A stretch of DNA of 64,000 bases from SIG673 sp045638685 (GCA_045638685.1 JAZUBT010000018.1:21533-85532); one strand, 5' to 3'; positions 52,743 through 60,823 are shown, counted from the stretch's first letter. Notes: a model not told the origin generated them from the sequence alone. Translations and numbers: made by a program.

Positions 52743-52938
52743 ATCACACCTCAGAAAAAAAGCTTTGAGGTCGCCACGGTTAGGAGCAACCGCGTAAGCT
52801 ATGCCGGAGAAAGCTCCTTACGTAAAACTTTTGTAATTTAGCGTGTAGATTACCGCCAAAGCATTAACTGAATAATTGACGAGGGCTGACGGCGCATAGC
52901 TGTCAGCCCTAAAATTTAATATAATTCTGCTAAAAATA
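52743..52938. other. Intergenic region with competing hairpins
   Basis: No gene. Within 52770-52825, AGGAGC (52782-52787) can pair with GCTCCT (52813-52818), and CGTAAG (52793-52798) with the overlapping CTTACG (52817-52822); the two pairings exclude each other. A smaller stem, CGGTT/AACCG, lies at the start. No known riboswitch class was matched. A separate perfect hairpin is at 52882-52910. Confidence 0.5.
52882..52910. repeat. 29-nt hairpin upstream of nfnA, copy 1
   Basis: AGGGCTGAC, variable centre, GTCAGCCCT, with extra pairing CGGCG/CATAGCTG only partly matched. It is nearly the reverse complement of the hairpin at 55398-55426 after nfnB, so the two bracket the nfnAB pair in opposite orientation. 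No T-run here. Confidence 0.8.
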
Positions 52939-52967
52939 TTGATTTTTCCGCTATTATATGTTATAAT
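52939..52967 (+). promoter_or_regulatory. Promoter of the nfnAB pair
   Basis: TTGATT (52939-52944), 17 bp, TATAAT (52962-52967). The -10 box is perfect and the -35 box has two mismatches. Start near 52974, giving a leader of about 127 bases before nfnA. Confidence 0.75.
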
Positions 52968-53100
52968 AAAAAATAAGCATGACGAGATTTTAATTGCCGC
53001 TACAACGACACCGAATTTGATTTCCGATAATAGCAATATATCCGAAATACGGTTGCCAAGCCTTGCGGTAACCGTCTTTTTAGAAAACAGAGAGTGTAAA

Positions 53101-53955
53101 ATGTATAAAATAGTTGATAAAAAGATATTAAACCCCACGGTGGTAAAGCTTCATATAGAAGCCCCTCTCGTGGCAAACAAAGCGCGTCCCGGTCAGTTTA
53201 TTATTCTCCGCGTTGACGAGGAAGGTGAGCGTATTCCGTTTACCGTTGCGGGTGTAAACAAAGAAAAGGGCACAGTTAAGATTATATATCAGATAGTCGG
53301 CGCTACCACCGAAAAGCTTTCGCATAAGGAAGTCGGCGACTGCGTTCAGGACTTCGTCGGTCCTCTCGGCTCCCCTACGCACCTTGACGGACTTAAAAAG
53401 GTCTGTATTGTTGGCGGAGGTGTCGGTTGCGCTATCGCTATGCCTATTGCCGAGGCTCTTCACGAGATGGGAGCTGACGTTACCGGCATTATCGGATTCA
53501 GAAACAAAGATCTTCTTATCCTTGAGGACGAGTTCAAGGCTTGTACCAACACGCTTCGCATTATGACCGACGACGGCTCCTACGGTGAAAAAGGAAACGT
53601 AACACTCCCCCTTAAGGAAATGCTTATGGCGGGCGAAAATTTCGATATGATAATCGCCATAGGTCCTCTAATTATGATGAAATACGTCGTCGAAACAGCA
53701 AGACCCTTTGGCACTCCCGTAACCGTTTCAATGAATCCCATTATGATTGACGGAACGGGAATGTGTGGCGGTTGCAGACTTACGCTGAATATGGGCGACA
53801 AGAAGGTAACTAAGTTTGCTTGCGTTGACGGGCCGGACTTTAACGGCTACGAAATAGATTTTGACGAAGCGATGTCCCGTGGCAGAATGTACTCTGCATT
53901 TGAGCGCCATAGGTACGAGGAAGCCTGCAATCTCTTTAACAAGGAGGTAAAGTAG
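53101..53955 (+). CDS. nfnA: NADH-dependent reduced ferredoxin:NADP+ oxidoreductase, subunit A (NfnA-like)
   Basis: FAD/NAD(P) and [2Fe-2S] subunit of the NfnAB transhydrogenase. The 284-residue protein has a flavin domain with IPFTVAGVNKEKGTVKIIYQIVGATTEKL, a nucleotide domain starting VCIVGGGVGCAIAMPIAEALHE near residue 102, and the cluster loop DGTGMCGGCRLTLN...FACVDGPDF near 220-245. ATG 53101 chosen; the frame is open upstream but that part lacks similarity. Related to PyrK-type and sulfide dehydrogenase subunits; the adjacent GltA-like gene settles the assignment. Confidence 0.88.
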   Translation: MYKIVDKKILNPTVVKLHIEAPLVANKARPGQFIILRVDEEGERIPFTVAGVNKEKGTVKIIYQIVGATTEKLSHKEVGDCVQDFVGPLGSPTHLDGLKKVCIVGGGVGCAIAMPIAEALHEMGADVTGIIGFRNKDLLILEDEFKACTNTLRIMTDDGSYGEKGNVTLPLKEMLMAGENFDMIIAIGPLIMMKYVVETARPFGTPVTVSMNPIMIDGTGMCGGCRLTLNMGDKKVTKFACVDGPDFNGYEIDFDEAMSRGRMYSAFERHRYEEACNLFNKEVK

Positions 53956-53956
53956 G

Positions 53957-55372
53957 ATGTCAAAAGCAAATATGAGTCTTACAAAAAACGCGATGCCTAC
54001 GCAGGACGCGAAGGTACGCGCGCATAACTTCGACGAGGTTGCTCTCGGATACACCGAGGACGCGGCAATAGATGAGGCAATGAGATGCCTTAACTGTAAA
54101 AATATGCCCTGTGTAAGCGGTTGTCCCGTTAAAATTCATATCCCCGAATTTATAAACAAAATAAAAAACAGCGATTTTGAGGGCGCATATCAGATAATTA
54201 CGAAATCCTCTTCACTACCCGCAGTTTGCGGCCGCGTTTGTCCCCAAGAGGTACAGTGTGAATCAAAGTGCGTAAGAGGAATTAAGGGCGAGAGTGTCGG
54301 CATTGGCCGTCTTGAACGCTTTGTTGCCGACTGGCATAACACCTTCTGCACCGAAGAACCCGCGCGTCCCGAAAGCAACGGTCATAAGGTTGCTATCGTC
54401 GGCTCAGGCCCTTCCGGACTTACCTGTGCGGGCGACCTTGCGAAGAAAGGCTACGAGGTTACGGTTTACGAAGCTCTGCACACCGCAGGCGGCGTTCTTG
54501 TTTACGGTATTCCCGAATTCCGTCTCCCGAAGAAAATCGTTGCAAAAGAGGTTAACGCTCTTGAAAAGCTTGGCGTTAAAATCGAGACTAACGTTGTTAT
54601 CGGTAAGACCTTGACTATCGACGAGCTCTTTGAGCAGGGATACAAGGCTGTATTCGTTGGCTCTGGTGCAGGTCTGCCTAACTTCATGGGTATTCCCGGG
54701 GAGGCTCTTAACGGCGTTTATTCCGCAAACGAGTTCCTTACAAGAAGTAACCTTATGAAATCCTATCTTGATAGCCCCGAAACACCCATTATGAAGGGCG
54801 GCAAGGTAGCTGTCGTTGGTGGTGGAAACGTTGCTATGGACGCGGCAAGAACCGCTCTCCGTCTCGGTGCGGAAAAAGTATATATCATTTACCGCCGTTC
54901 TATGGAGGAGCTTCCCGCAAGACGCGAGGAGGTTGAGCACGCAGAGGAAGAAGGAATTGAATTTCGTCTGCTTTGCAATCCCACCGAAATTCTCGGATAT
55001 AATAATCCGGACGATGTGAGAGATCCTAAAAACGGCTTCGTTACGGGTATAAAATGTGTAAAAATGGAGCTTGGTGAACCCGACGAGCGCGGCAGACGCC
55101 GTCCCGTAGCCGTAGAGGGCAGCGAGTTCACCGTTGACGTTGATACGGTTATTATGTCTATCGGCACCTCTCCAAATCCCCTTATCAAGTCCACTACCGA
55201 AGGACTTGAGGTTAACAGCCGTGGCGGTATAGTCGTTAATGAGGACGGACTTACCTCGCGCAGCGGCGTCTATGCCGGCGGTGATGCCGTTACAGGAGCG
55301 GCGACCGTTATTTCGGCAATGGGTGCGGGAAAAACCGCAGCGGCGGCAATAGACGAGGCTTTAAGCAAATAA
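53957..55372 (+). CDS. nfnB: NADPH-dependent subunit B of NfnAB (glutamate synthase small-subunit-like)
   Basis: A 471-residue flavoprotein. An N-terminal [4Fe-4S] domain uses MRCLNCKNMPCVSGCPV near residue 43 and VCGRVCPQEVQCESKCV near 92; the FAD site is VAIVGSGPSGLTCAGDLAKKGYEV near 150; the NADPH site is VAVVGGGNVAMDAARTALRLGA near 285; and the closing flavin motif is GVYAGGDAVTGAATVISAM. Alone it would look like glutamate synthase subunit GltA, but no large subunit is present and nfnA precedes it by one base. Couples NADH and ferredoxin oxidation to NADP reduction in anaerobes. Confidence 0.92.
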   Translation: MSKANMSLTKNAMPTQDAKVRAHNFDEVALGYTEDAAIDEAMRCLNCKNMPCVSGCPVKIHIPEFINKIKNSDFEGAYQIITKSSSLPAVCGRVCPQEVQCESKCVRGIKGESVGIGRLERFVADWHNTFCTEEPARPESNGHKVAIVGSGPSGLTCAGDLAKKGYEVTVYEALHTAGGVLVYGIPEFRLPKKIVAKEVNALEKLGVKIETNVVIGKTLTIDELFEQGYKAVFVGSGAGLPNFMGIPGEALNGVYSANEFLTRSNLMKSYLDSPETPIMKGGKVAVVGGGNVAMDAARTALRLGAEKVYIIYRRSMEELPARREEVEHAEEEGIEFRLLCNPTEILGYNNPDDVRDPKNGFVTGIKCVKMELGEPDERGRRRPVAVEGSEFTVDVDTVIMSIGTSPNPLIKSTTEGLEVNSRGGIVVNEDGLTSRSGVYAGGDAVTGAATVISAMGAGKTAAAAIDEALSK

Positions 55373-55397
55373 CAGCTTTAAGCTTTAATTGAATTTA

Positions 55398-55426
55398 AGG
55401 GCTGACAGCTTTATGCCGTCAGCCCT
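55398..55426. terminator. 29-nt hairpin after nfnB, copy 2
   Basis: AGGGCTGACAGC and GCCGTCAGCCCT flank TTTAT, followed by CTTTAATT, so it can act as a weak terminator of nfnAB. It is almost the reverse complement of the hairpin at 52882-52910. Confidence 0.7.
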
Positions 55427-55507
55427 CTTTAATTATTCAGTTAACTTATCTGCAAAATCAAGTTATTACGCTGTATATAGTCTCCGAAAAAATTAACGGA
55501 AAAGCAT

Positions 55508-56596
55508 TTACGGTGTTTGCAATAGCTTTCGTTTGTTTCTTCTGACACGGTTGACGTGCCGTTCAAAATCCCCGTTGTTTATAAGCTCGGTAAGCACGTA
55601 CTGCTCAAACGTCGGAACAGTACAGGAGTAAAAGCCAAGCTTTCTTTCAAATTCACTGACCAAGCATTTAGGAAGAACCATGTAGCCTACACGGAGTGCC
55701 GGAGAGATGGTTTTTGAAAAAGTATTCAAATATATAACGTTATCATATTCCGACAGAGAAAACAAGGTATCTGCAGGCTTTGAGAAAACCGAGAATTCTG
55801 ATTCGAAATCGTCCTCGATAATTATACGTTCACCTTTGCTTGACCAACGAATATACTCGTGCCGTTTATTTGCCGATGCGGTTATGCCCGTCGGAAAGCT
55901 TCTGTACGGCGTCGTATGAAGAACGGTCGCTCCCGAGTTTGAAAGCGCTGTGCTATCGATTCCATCGTGCGATAAAGGAAGCAATTCATATACAGCCTCT
56001 GCCGCGCTGTAAACCTGCTCGATCTTTTTATATGACGGTGATTCGATCCCATATATATGCTTTCTTCCAAGCATTGCAATAATAAGACCGTAAAGATATT
56101 CCGCGCCTGACCCGATAATTATTTGACTTCTCTCTACCTTCATTCCTCGGTTGCGAACAAGATAGTGTTTAATTGCATCACGAAGCTCGGTACACCCTGC
56201 GTTCGGCGATTTTTCAAGAAGCGCCTCGGCATAATCGGTAAGCACTTTTCTTATCGTCTTACAGAAAACGGAAAAAGGAAAATCGGGACAGAGATGATTT
56301 GTATGAGCAGCGATAATATGACGTGTCGGGACTTCGGCGGACGCTGCAAAGCCGTCCAACCTGCGAAATATAACGAAAAAGCCGCTGCGCTCCCTTGACT
56401 CTGTATATCCCTCATCGCAGAGCAAGGCGTAGGCGTGCTCAACCGTTACCGTGCTGACACCAAGCTCCTCGGAAAGCAACCGTTTGGAGGGCAGCTTTGT
56501 GCCGTACGGATAAACTCCGCTTATAATATCCTCCCGTATCAGCTTATATATCTGGAGATAGACGGGGTGCTTTGACGTGTCGATTATGTATTTCAT
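55508..56596 (-). CDS. MocR/PdxR-type regulator, shortened at the C-terminus
   Basis: Fusion of a GntR winged helix (about residues 1-75: YLQIYKLIREDIISGVYPYGTKLPSKRLLSEELGVSTVTVEHAYALLCDEGY) and a class-I aminotransferase-like domain. The PLP-binding Lys is in NTFSKTISPALRVGY near residue 312. MocR proteins are usually 450-480 residues; this one stops at 362, just after RHVNRVRRNKRKL, so the final small subdomain is missing. Divergent from pyridoxamine kinase, it is likely a PdxR-like PLP sensor. It may be a decaying gene or a working short form. Confidence 0.78.
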   Translation of the reverse strand: MKYIIDTSKHPVYLQIYKLIREDIISGVYPYGTKLPSKRLLSEELGVSTVTVEHAYALLCDEGYTESRERSGFFVIFRRLDGFAASAEVPTRHIIAAHTNHLCPDFPFSVFCKTIRKVLTDYAEALLEKSPNAGCTELRDAIKHYLVRNRGMKVERSQIIIGSGAEYLYGLIIAMLGRKHIYGIESPSYKKIEQVYSAAEAVYELLPLSHDGIDSTALSNSGATVLHTTPYRSFPTGITASANKRHEYIRWSSKGERIIIEDDFESEFSVFSKPADTLFSLSEYDNVIYLNTFSKTISPALRVGYMVLPKCLVSEFERKLGFYSCTVPTFEQYVLTELINNGDFERHVNRVRRNKRKLLQTP

Positions 56597-56600
56597 CTGG

Positions 56601-56659
56601 TTATATAATATTCTCCTTTTTTGGCTATTTTAATATGGTCAATATTATTATATAATATT
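56601..56659. promoter_or_regulatory. Direct repeats in the mocR/pdxK divergent promoter region
   Basis: TTATATAATATT occurs exactly at 56601-56612 and 56648-56659, 47 bp apart, both in the 92-bp gap between the divergent genes. The right copy overlaps the likely -10 of the kinase gene. MocR regulators such as GabR and PdxR often bind direct repeats, so this is a candidate operator, but AT-rich repeats also arise by chance. Confidence 0.5.
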
Positions 56660-56688
56660 TTTAGTGAAATTTCAAGGAGAAAATAAAA

Positions 56689-57519
56689 ATGTCCTACAAA
56701 AAAATTTTAACGATTCAAGACATATCCTGCGTTGGTCAGTGCTCTCTGACGGTTGCGCTCCCGATCCTCTCTGCCTGCGGACTTGAAACCTGCATTCTTC
56801 CGTCTGCCGTGCTTTCAACGCACACGGCGGGATTTAGCGGCTTTACCTTCCGCGATCTCACCGATGATATGCCCGAAATTCAGGCGCATTGGAAAAAAGA
56901 AAATATCAAATTCAAAGCGATATATACCGGATATCTTGGAAGCGTGAAGCAGGTCGGATACGTTCAAAATATTCTGGACACGATGGGAACTGACGATTGC
57001 GTTCGTATCGTTGATCCCGCTATGGCTGATAACGGCAAGCTTTATTCTATCTTTAACGACGAATACGTGGTAGCAATGCGCGGTCTTTGCGGCTCGGCAG
57101 ATATTTTGATTCCTAATATTACCGAAGCTTGTTTTCTTGCCGATATGGAATACCGCGAATCCTATGACGAGAGCTACGTTAAGGAGCTTCTTGACAAGCT
57201 TTCGAAGCTTGGCGCGAAAACAATCGTTCTGACAGGCGTAGGATATTTTCCCGAAAAAACCGGCGTTATTGTTTATGAAAACGGCTCTATTCGGTATTAC
57301 GAGCACGACAAGGTTTCTAAGGGCTGTCATGGAACGGGTGATATTTACGCTTCTGCCTTTACGGGTGCATTGATGAACGACAAGGATATTTTTGAGGCAG
57401 CAAGAATTGCTGCGGATTATACGGTAAAATGCATTATCAACACGCAGGGCGACAAGGAGCACTGGTACGGTGCTAAATTTGAAACGGCTTTGCGCGATCT
57501 TATGGATATGCTTTCATAA
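56689..57519 (+). CDS. Pyridoxamine/pyridoxal kinase
   Basis: ATP-dependent kinase of B6 vitamers, giving PLP precursors. The 276-residue ribokinase-like protein begins KKILTIQDISCVGQCSLTVALPILSACGLETCILPSAVLSTHTAGF, the substrate site. It has LIPNITEACFLAD near residue 140, IVLTGVGY near 181 and the anion hole/catalytic loop GCHGTGDIYASAFTGAL near 214. Starts with AAGGAG ten bases before ATG. A terminator follows by 22 bp. Divergent from a MocR-type gene, which fits PLP-responsive control. Confidence 0.93.
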   Translation: MSYKKILTIQDISCVGQCSLTVALPILSACGLETCILPSAVLSTHTAGFSGFTFRDLTDDMPEIQAHWKKENIKFKAIYTGYLGSVKQVGYVQNILDTMGTDDCVRIVDPAMADNGKLYSIFNDEYVVAMRGLCGSADILIPNITEACFLADMEYRESYDESYVKELLDKLSKLGAKTIVLTGVGYFPEKTGVIVYENGSIRYYEHDKVSKGCHGTGDIYASAFTGALMNDKDIFEAARIAADYTVKCIINTQGDKEHWYGAKFETALRDLMDMLS

Positions 57520-57540
57520 TGATATTTGCGTAATAATTTA

Positions 57541-57569
57541 GGGTGTTGCTCTTGCGCAGCACCCTTTTT
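57541..57569 (+). terminator. Terminator of the pyridoxamine kinase gene
   Basis: GGGTGTTGC pairs with GCAGCACCC (one G-U pair) and is followed by five T. The T-run leads straight into the first tRNA-Pro fragment. Confidence 0.8.
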
Positions 57570-57595
57570 GGTCGGAATGACAGAATTTGAACTCA
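57569..57595 (-). tRNA. Decayed 3'-end fragment of tRNA-Pro (attachment-site remnant 1)
   Basis: On the minus strand the segment ends GTCATTCCGACCA, a tRNA acceptor 3' strand with CCA, preceded by a damaged T arm (GAGTTCAAATTCTG). It shares 19 bases (TTTTTGGTCGGAATGACAG) with the fragment at 57747. No 5' half follows, so it is not a functional tRNA. Confidence 0.6.
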
Positions 57596-57750
57596 GCGTA
57601 ACCTACTCTGCGAGTAGCTGTGAGTTTTTCTCGGCGTACAAGTCCGCCGCTTTTTCCTTGTAAAAGACAAAAAAACTCTCGCATTTCTCTTGCCTATCAC
57701 CACAAGCAAAAAAAGACCGACACAAATCTACGATTCGTATCGGTCTTTTT

Positions 57751-57796
57751 TGGTCGGAATGACAGGATTTGAACCTGCGACATCCTGGTCCCAAAC
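57751..57796 (-). tRNA. 3' half of tRNA-Pro(UGG) (attachment-site remnant 2)
   Basis: Minus strand reads GTTTGGGACCAGGATG, then GTCGCAGGTTCAAATC, then CTGTCATTCCGACCA: the anticodon loop with TGG, the 3' anticodon stem, variable loop, intact T arm, acceptor strand and CCA. Similarity stops inside the anticodon loop. Tyrosine integrases that use tRNA genes often cross over there, leaving such a 3' copy at one end. It marks the left boundary of an integrated element whose intact tRNA-Pro should lie to the right, outside the window. Confidence 0.8.
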
Positions 57797-58154
57797 AAAT
57801 CTGCACCGATTTTTTCCTTGATTTACAAGGCTTTTCGGGGCTTTTGAGTCCAAAAACGATGCTTTCGGGTGCTCTTACAAGCACTGTTTCCACGTAGTCC
57901 GAAGCTGTAGATGGTTAAAACTGTGGTCAAGCCGAAATCCAATCCAAGAAACCAATCCGAAATCATGCCAAACTCATACAGTCAAGCGACTAAACGGTTC
58001 ACCCCGTGTCAAGTTTTTTCTTCTGCCGTCAGTATACCATACTTCAGGAGATTAGTCAACCACCTTCCATCAAAACGCAAAAATTGATGTGCTGTAGTCA
58101 AAGAATAGCTTCATCAACAAAGTATGTAGTAAATACCATTTTGAAAACATTCAG
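57797..58154. other. Intergenic region at the left end of the element
   Basis: No gene or clear signal was found. It is the likely end sequence of the integrated element, where integrase arm sites would be expected, but none could be defined. Confidence 0.4.
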
Positions 58155-58922
58155 TTATGCTAATTTGTAGTCTTTAATAATTGGGAAAACGGTATTGATA
58201 TATGCTTGTATACTCAAATCAATCTTTGCCTTGTCCAACCACCCATGCATAAAGTTATTAAGAGCAGTAAAAAGTGTGGTTGGAATGTACTTGAGGAATG
58301 CTGTATTGTTTATAGTTTCGATATAATCCTTAGCGTATATTTCGCAAATTGAACGTAATCCCCAATAATTGTATAAAATACCAAACGCAGTTTTTAAAGA
58401 AGCGATATCTGCTGGAAAATCTTCTCTACTAAACAAATCAATAGCATGTTGTTGTTTATCACAAATATATTGAGAAACACTCCTATCTCCAGCAAAGGTG
58501 GAAATTGTTTTTTCTACTGAAAATTTTGGTATAGTATCTATGTCTTTAGCTCCCAATAATTGTGCCAATTCAATTTGAGCAGCATGGTATTCCGTGTATC
58601 CAGAAAGACCTGCATATCGCATCTTATCGCCATTTACGTATAATTCCGAATCGAGCATATGGGTAAATTCATGAAAAATAAAGTGCTTTGATAAATTTAA
58701 ATTTGTGCTTACTGTTAGAGTGTGCTGATTTGTCTGGGGGTGATAACCGGCTGATGCCACAACATCGAAGCCTTGTGCTTCGGCTACTGATAATGAAACT
58801 TCTCGGGTCTGCAAATTATAACTTGGAAAATTTTCGATTCTCATGAATTTCTTATACTCATCTACATAAGTACATAGTTGCTTTTCAATTAAAAATTTGT
58901 ACACAAGACTCTCCTTTTTCAT
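58155..58922 (-). CDS. Putative zincin-type metallopeptidase, unknown family
   Basis: A 255-residue cytosolic protein with the zinc motif HEFTHMLDSE near residue 105 (HExxH) and a downstream Glu in GYTEYHAAQIELAQLLGAK near 130 that could be the third ligand. No signal peptide or membrane helix. The C-terminal half is helical without recognised motifs. AT-rich compared with the core genes. Its start has GGAGA eight bases upstream. It lies 41 bp after the ATPase gene on the same strand, so they may form a pair. Substrate unknown. Confidence 0.65.
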   Translation of the reverse strand: MKKESLVYKFLIEKQLCTYVDEYKKFMRIENFPSYNLQTREVSLSVAEAQGFDVVASAGYHPQTNQHTLTVSTNLNLSKHFIFHEFTHMLDSELYVNGDKMRYAGLSGYTEYHAAQIELAQLLGAKDIDTIPKFSVEKTISTFAGDRSVSQYICDKQQHAIDLFSREDFPADIASLKTAFGILYNYWGLRSICEIYAKDYIETINNTAFLKYIPTTLFTALNNFMHGWLDKAKIDLSIQAYINTVFPIIKDYKLA

Positions 58923-58963
58923 TAAACATGTTTTTGTTTATAAATATCAGAAAAAATATAGTA

Positions 58964-60259
58964 TTATATGTCAATAGCAGCTTCGTCTAAGAGAAATTTC
59001 TCAATGCCAACATACAGGACTCCGTTTTCATCATGCCATGGGATAATGTTATCCTTAACAACCACAATTTTTTTGAAGGAATCGGGAATCCTTGTATAAG
59101 GGCGAACTTCCTGAAGTCTCTTTTCTTCTTCGCCTACGGTGAGCGCGGATTGAATATAATACTTGCGGCTTCCATCGGTTATGACGAAATCTACCTCTAA
59201 ATTTGTCTTTTTGCTTTTTCCTTCCGAATCCTTGTAATTGTATTCAACAACGCCTACGTCAACAGTAAAGCCGCGAATGACAAGCTCGTTGTAGATAATA
59301 TTTTCCATGATGTGATTTTCTTCGGTCTGACGGAAATTCAACCGTGCATTGCGCAAACCAATATCAGAGAAATAATATTTTTGAGGTGAGCCAATATACT
59401 TTCTGCCTTTAATGTCGTAGCGCTGTGCTTTCGAAAGCATAAAAGCATCAATAAAATAATCAAGATATCTGGAAACCGACTCGGTGCTGATCTTTATTTG
59501 TTTGACACTTAAGAAGGTGTCCGCAATCTTTCCCGGATTGGTTAGTGAGCCAACGGAGGATGAAACTACATCTAAAATATCGTCAAGTACACTTTTATCG
59601 CGGATGCTGTGTCTTTCGAGAATATCGGAAAGGTAGATATTATCAAACAGCCCGGATAAATATGCAGCTTTTGCTCTATGATCACCGAGAGCGCAAAGAT
59701 AAGGCATACCGCCGTAGGTATAATACTCTTGCCATGCATCTCGTTTATCACCGGCGTAAGCACCGTAGAATTCCGAAAAAGAAAGCGGATGCACACGAAT
59801 TTCGTCCCCTCTGCCACGAAACTCGGTTAGGATATTCGACGAAAGCATTTTAGAGTTTGAGCCGGTGACATATACGTCTGCATTCTTTTTCTTCATAAGA
59901 CCGAGCAATACGTCAACAAACCCTACGGTTTCACTATCGTCATCAAGATAAGGATTTTTTACAGTCTTGACCTTTTGGATCTCATCAAGGAAAATGTAGT
60001 ACATTTTATTCTTGTCAACAAGTAAGCTGCGGATATATTCGCCAAGTTCAAGCGGATTTCTATACTTGATATTTTCGTCATCATCAAGCGCAAGCTCTAT
60101 AATATGGCTGTCGTCTACTCCTATAGAATTAAGGTATTTATGATAGATATCAAAAAGAAGATAGGACTTACCGCATCTTCTGATACCGGTAATAACCTTG
60201 ATCATACCATTTTCTTTTTTGGATATGAGTTGATTTAAATATTGTTTTCTTTCAATCAT
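58964..60259 (-). CDS. AAA ATPase with DUF4143 C-terminal domain
   Basis: A 431-residue protein with Walker A VITGIRRCGKSYLLFDI near residue 22, Walker B YYIFLDEIQKV near 94, a sensor strand VYVTGSNSKML near 127, and a C-terminal DUF4143 region (LEVDFVITDGSRKYYIQSALTV) that resembles a PD-(D/E)XK fold but lacks the usual catalytic Lys. ATG 60259 is chosen for the GGAG seven bases before. Such ATPases are abundant in gut bacteria, often on mobile elements, with unclear roles. Upstream of the metallopeptidase-like gene. Confidence 0.85.
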   Translation of the reverse strand: MIERKQYLNQLISKKENGMIKVITGIRRCGKSYLLFDIYHKYLNSIGVDDSHIIELALDDDENIKYRNPLELGEYIRSLLVDKNKMYYIFLDEIQKVKTVKNPYLDDDSETVGFVDVLLGLMKKKNADVYVTGSNSKMLSSNILTEFRGRGDEIRVHPLSFSEFYGAYAGDKRDAWQEYYTYGGMPYLCALGDHRAKAAYLSGLFDNIYLSDILERHSIRDKSVLDDILDVVSSSVGSLTNPGKIADTFLSVKQIKISTESVSRYLDYFIDAFMLSKAQRYDIKGRKYIGSPQKYYFSDIGLRNARLNFRQTEENHIMENIIYNELVIRGFTVDVGVVEYNYKDSEGKSKKTNLEVDFVITDGSRKYYIQSALTVGEEEKRLQEVRPYTRIPDSFKKIVVVKDNIIPWHDENGVLYVGIEKFLLDEAAIDI

Positions 60260-60526
60260 CATATAGCTCCTTTGCGGTGAAAACTCGTATTTAACCCTTT
60301 TCAACGGATATTATAACATAAAAATACTAATTCGTCAAGTATATTATGCGGTAAAAATTCGTATTTATGCCTTTTTGACGAAATTATTTAATGTCAAAGT
60401 CGTATTAGAACAGACCAAAGAAAATGTTCTACGAAAAAAGTTGGATTTATTTTCGCAAAAGTACTGGACCTCCTCTCTCTTCTGTGGTATGTTGTTGTGC
60501 TAACAGGAGGTGTACCTATTAAAAGT

Positions 60527-60789
60527 ATGATAAAAGAGCTGTGGCACGGAAATATCATTCCGCAAGAGGACAGTAGAAATAACTCAAAGGAGATGAGGAG
60601 TTACTCGGATATATGGCAAGGCATCACGAGGACTTGGAGAAAACCTTCACCGACGAGCAGAAGGAGATATTCGAAAAGTTCCACGACTGCTGGGACGAGT
60701 ACGTAAGCCTTGCCGAAGCAGCCATCTTCGAATATGCCTTCCGCCTCGGAGCGAGATTAGCGATGGAGGTTCAATCAGACACAATGTAA
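60527..60789 (+). pseudogene. Frameshifted small protein gene (DUF6809-like)
   Basis: Frame 1 from ATG 60527 reads MIKELWHGNIIPQEDSRNNSKEM and then turns to nonsense. Another frame continues with ELLGYMARHHEDLEKTF...KFHDCWDEYVSLAEAAIFEYAFRLGARLAMEV and stops at 60789. Adding one base near 60596 would restore a single protein of about 87 residues like the small helical proteins common in Clostridia. GGAGG at 60506 lies 16 bases before the ATG, so the start may also be damaged, or an ATT at 60519 may be used. A sequencing error is possible. Confidence 0.72.
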
Positions 60790-60798
60790 TAACAGAGC

Positions 60799-60823
60799 AG
60801 GCATCGGAACCCCCGATGCCTTT
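60799..60823 (+). terminator. Terminator after the frameshifted gene
   Basis: AGGCATCGG pairs exactly with CCGATGCCT around AACCC and is followed by TT, ten bases after the stop codon. Confidence 0.75.

Noticed and set aside
52743..52938. Known riboswitch class
   Set aside because: Compared by eye with c-di-GMP, c-di-AMP, lysine, cobalamin, fluoride, ZTP and M-box cores; no core was matched, so only alternative stems are reported.
53957..55372. Glutamate synthase small subunit
   Set aside because: No large subunit gene is nearby and the preceding gene is NfnA-like, so NfnB is the better call.
57603..57893. Minus-strand 96-codon frame between and through the tRNA-Pro fragments
   Set aside because: Part of it is the translation of the tRNA 3' half (GCRRFKSCHSDQ), there is no good ribosome site and no protein-like composition.
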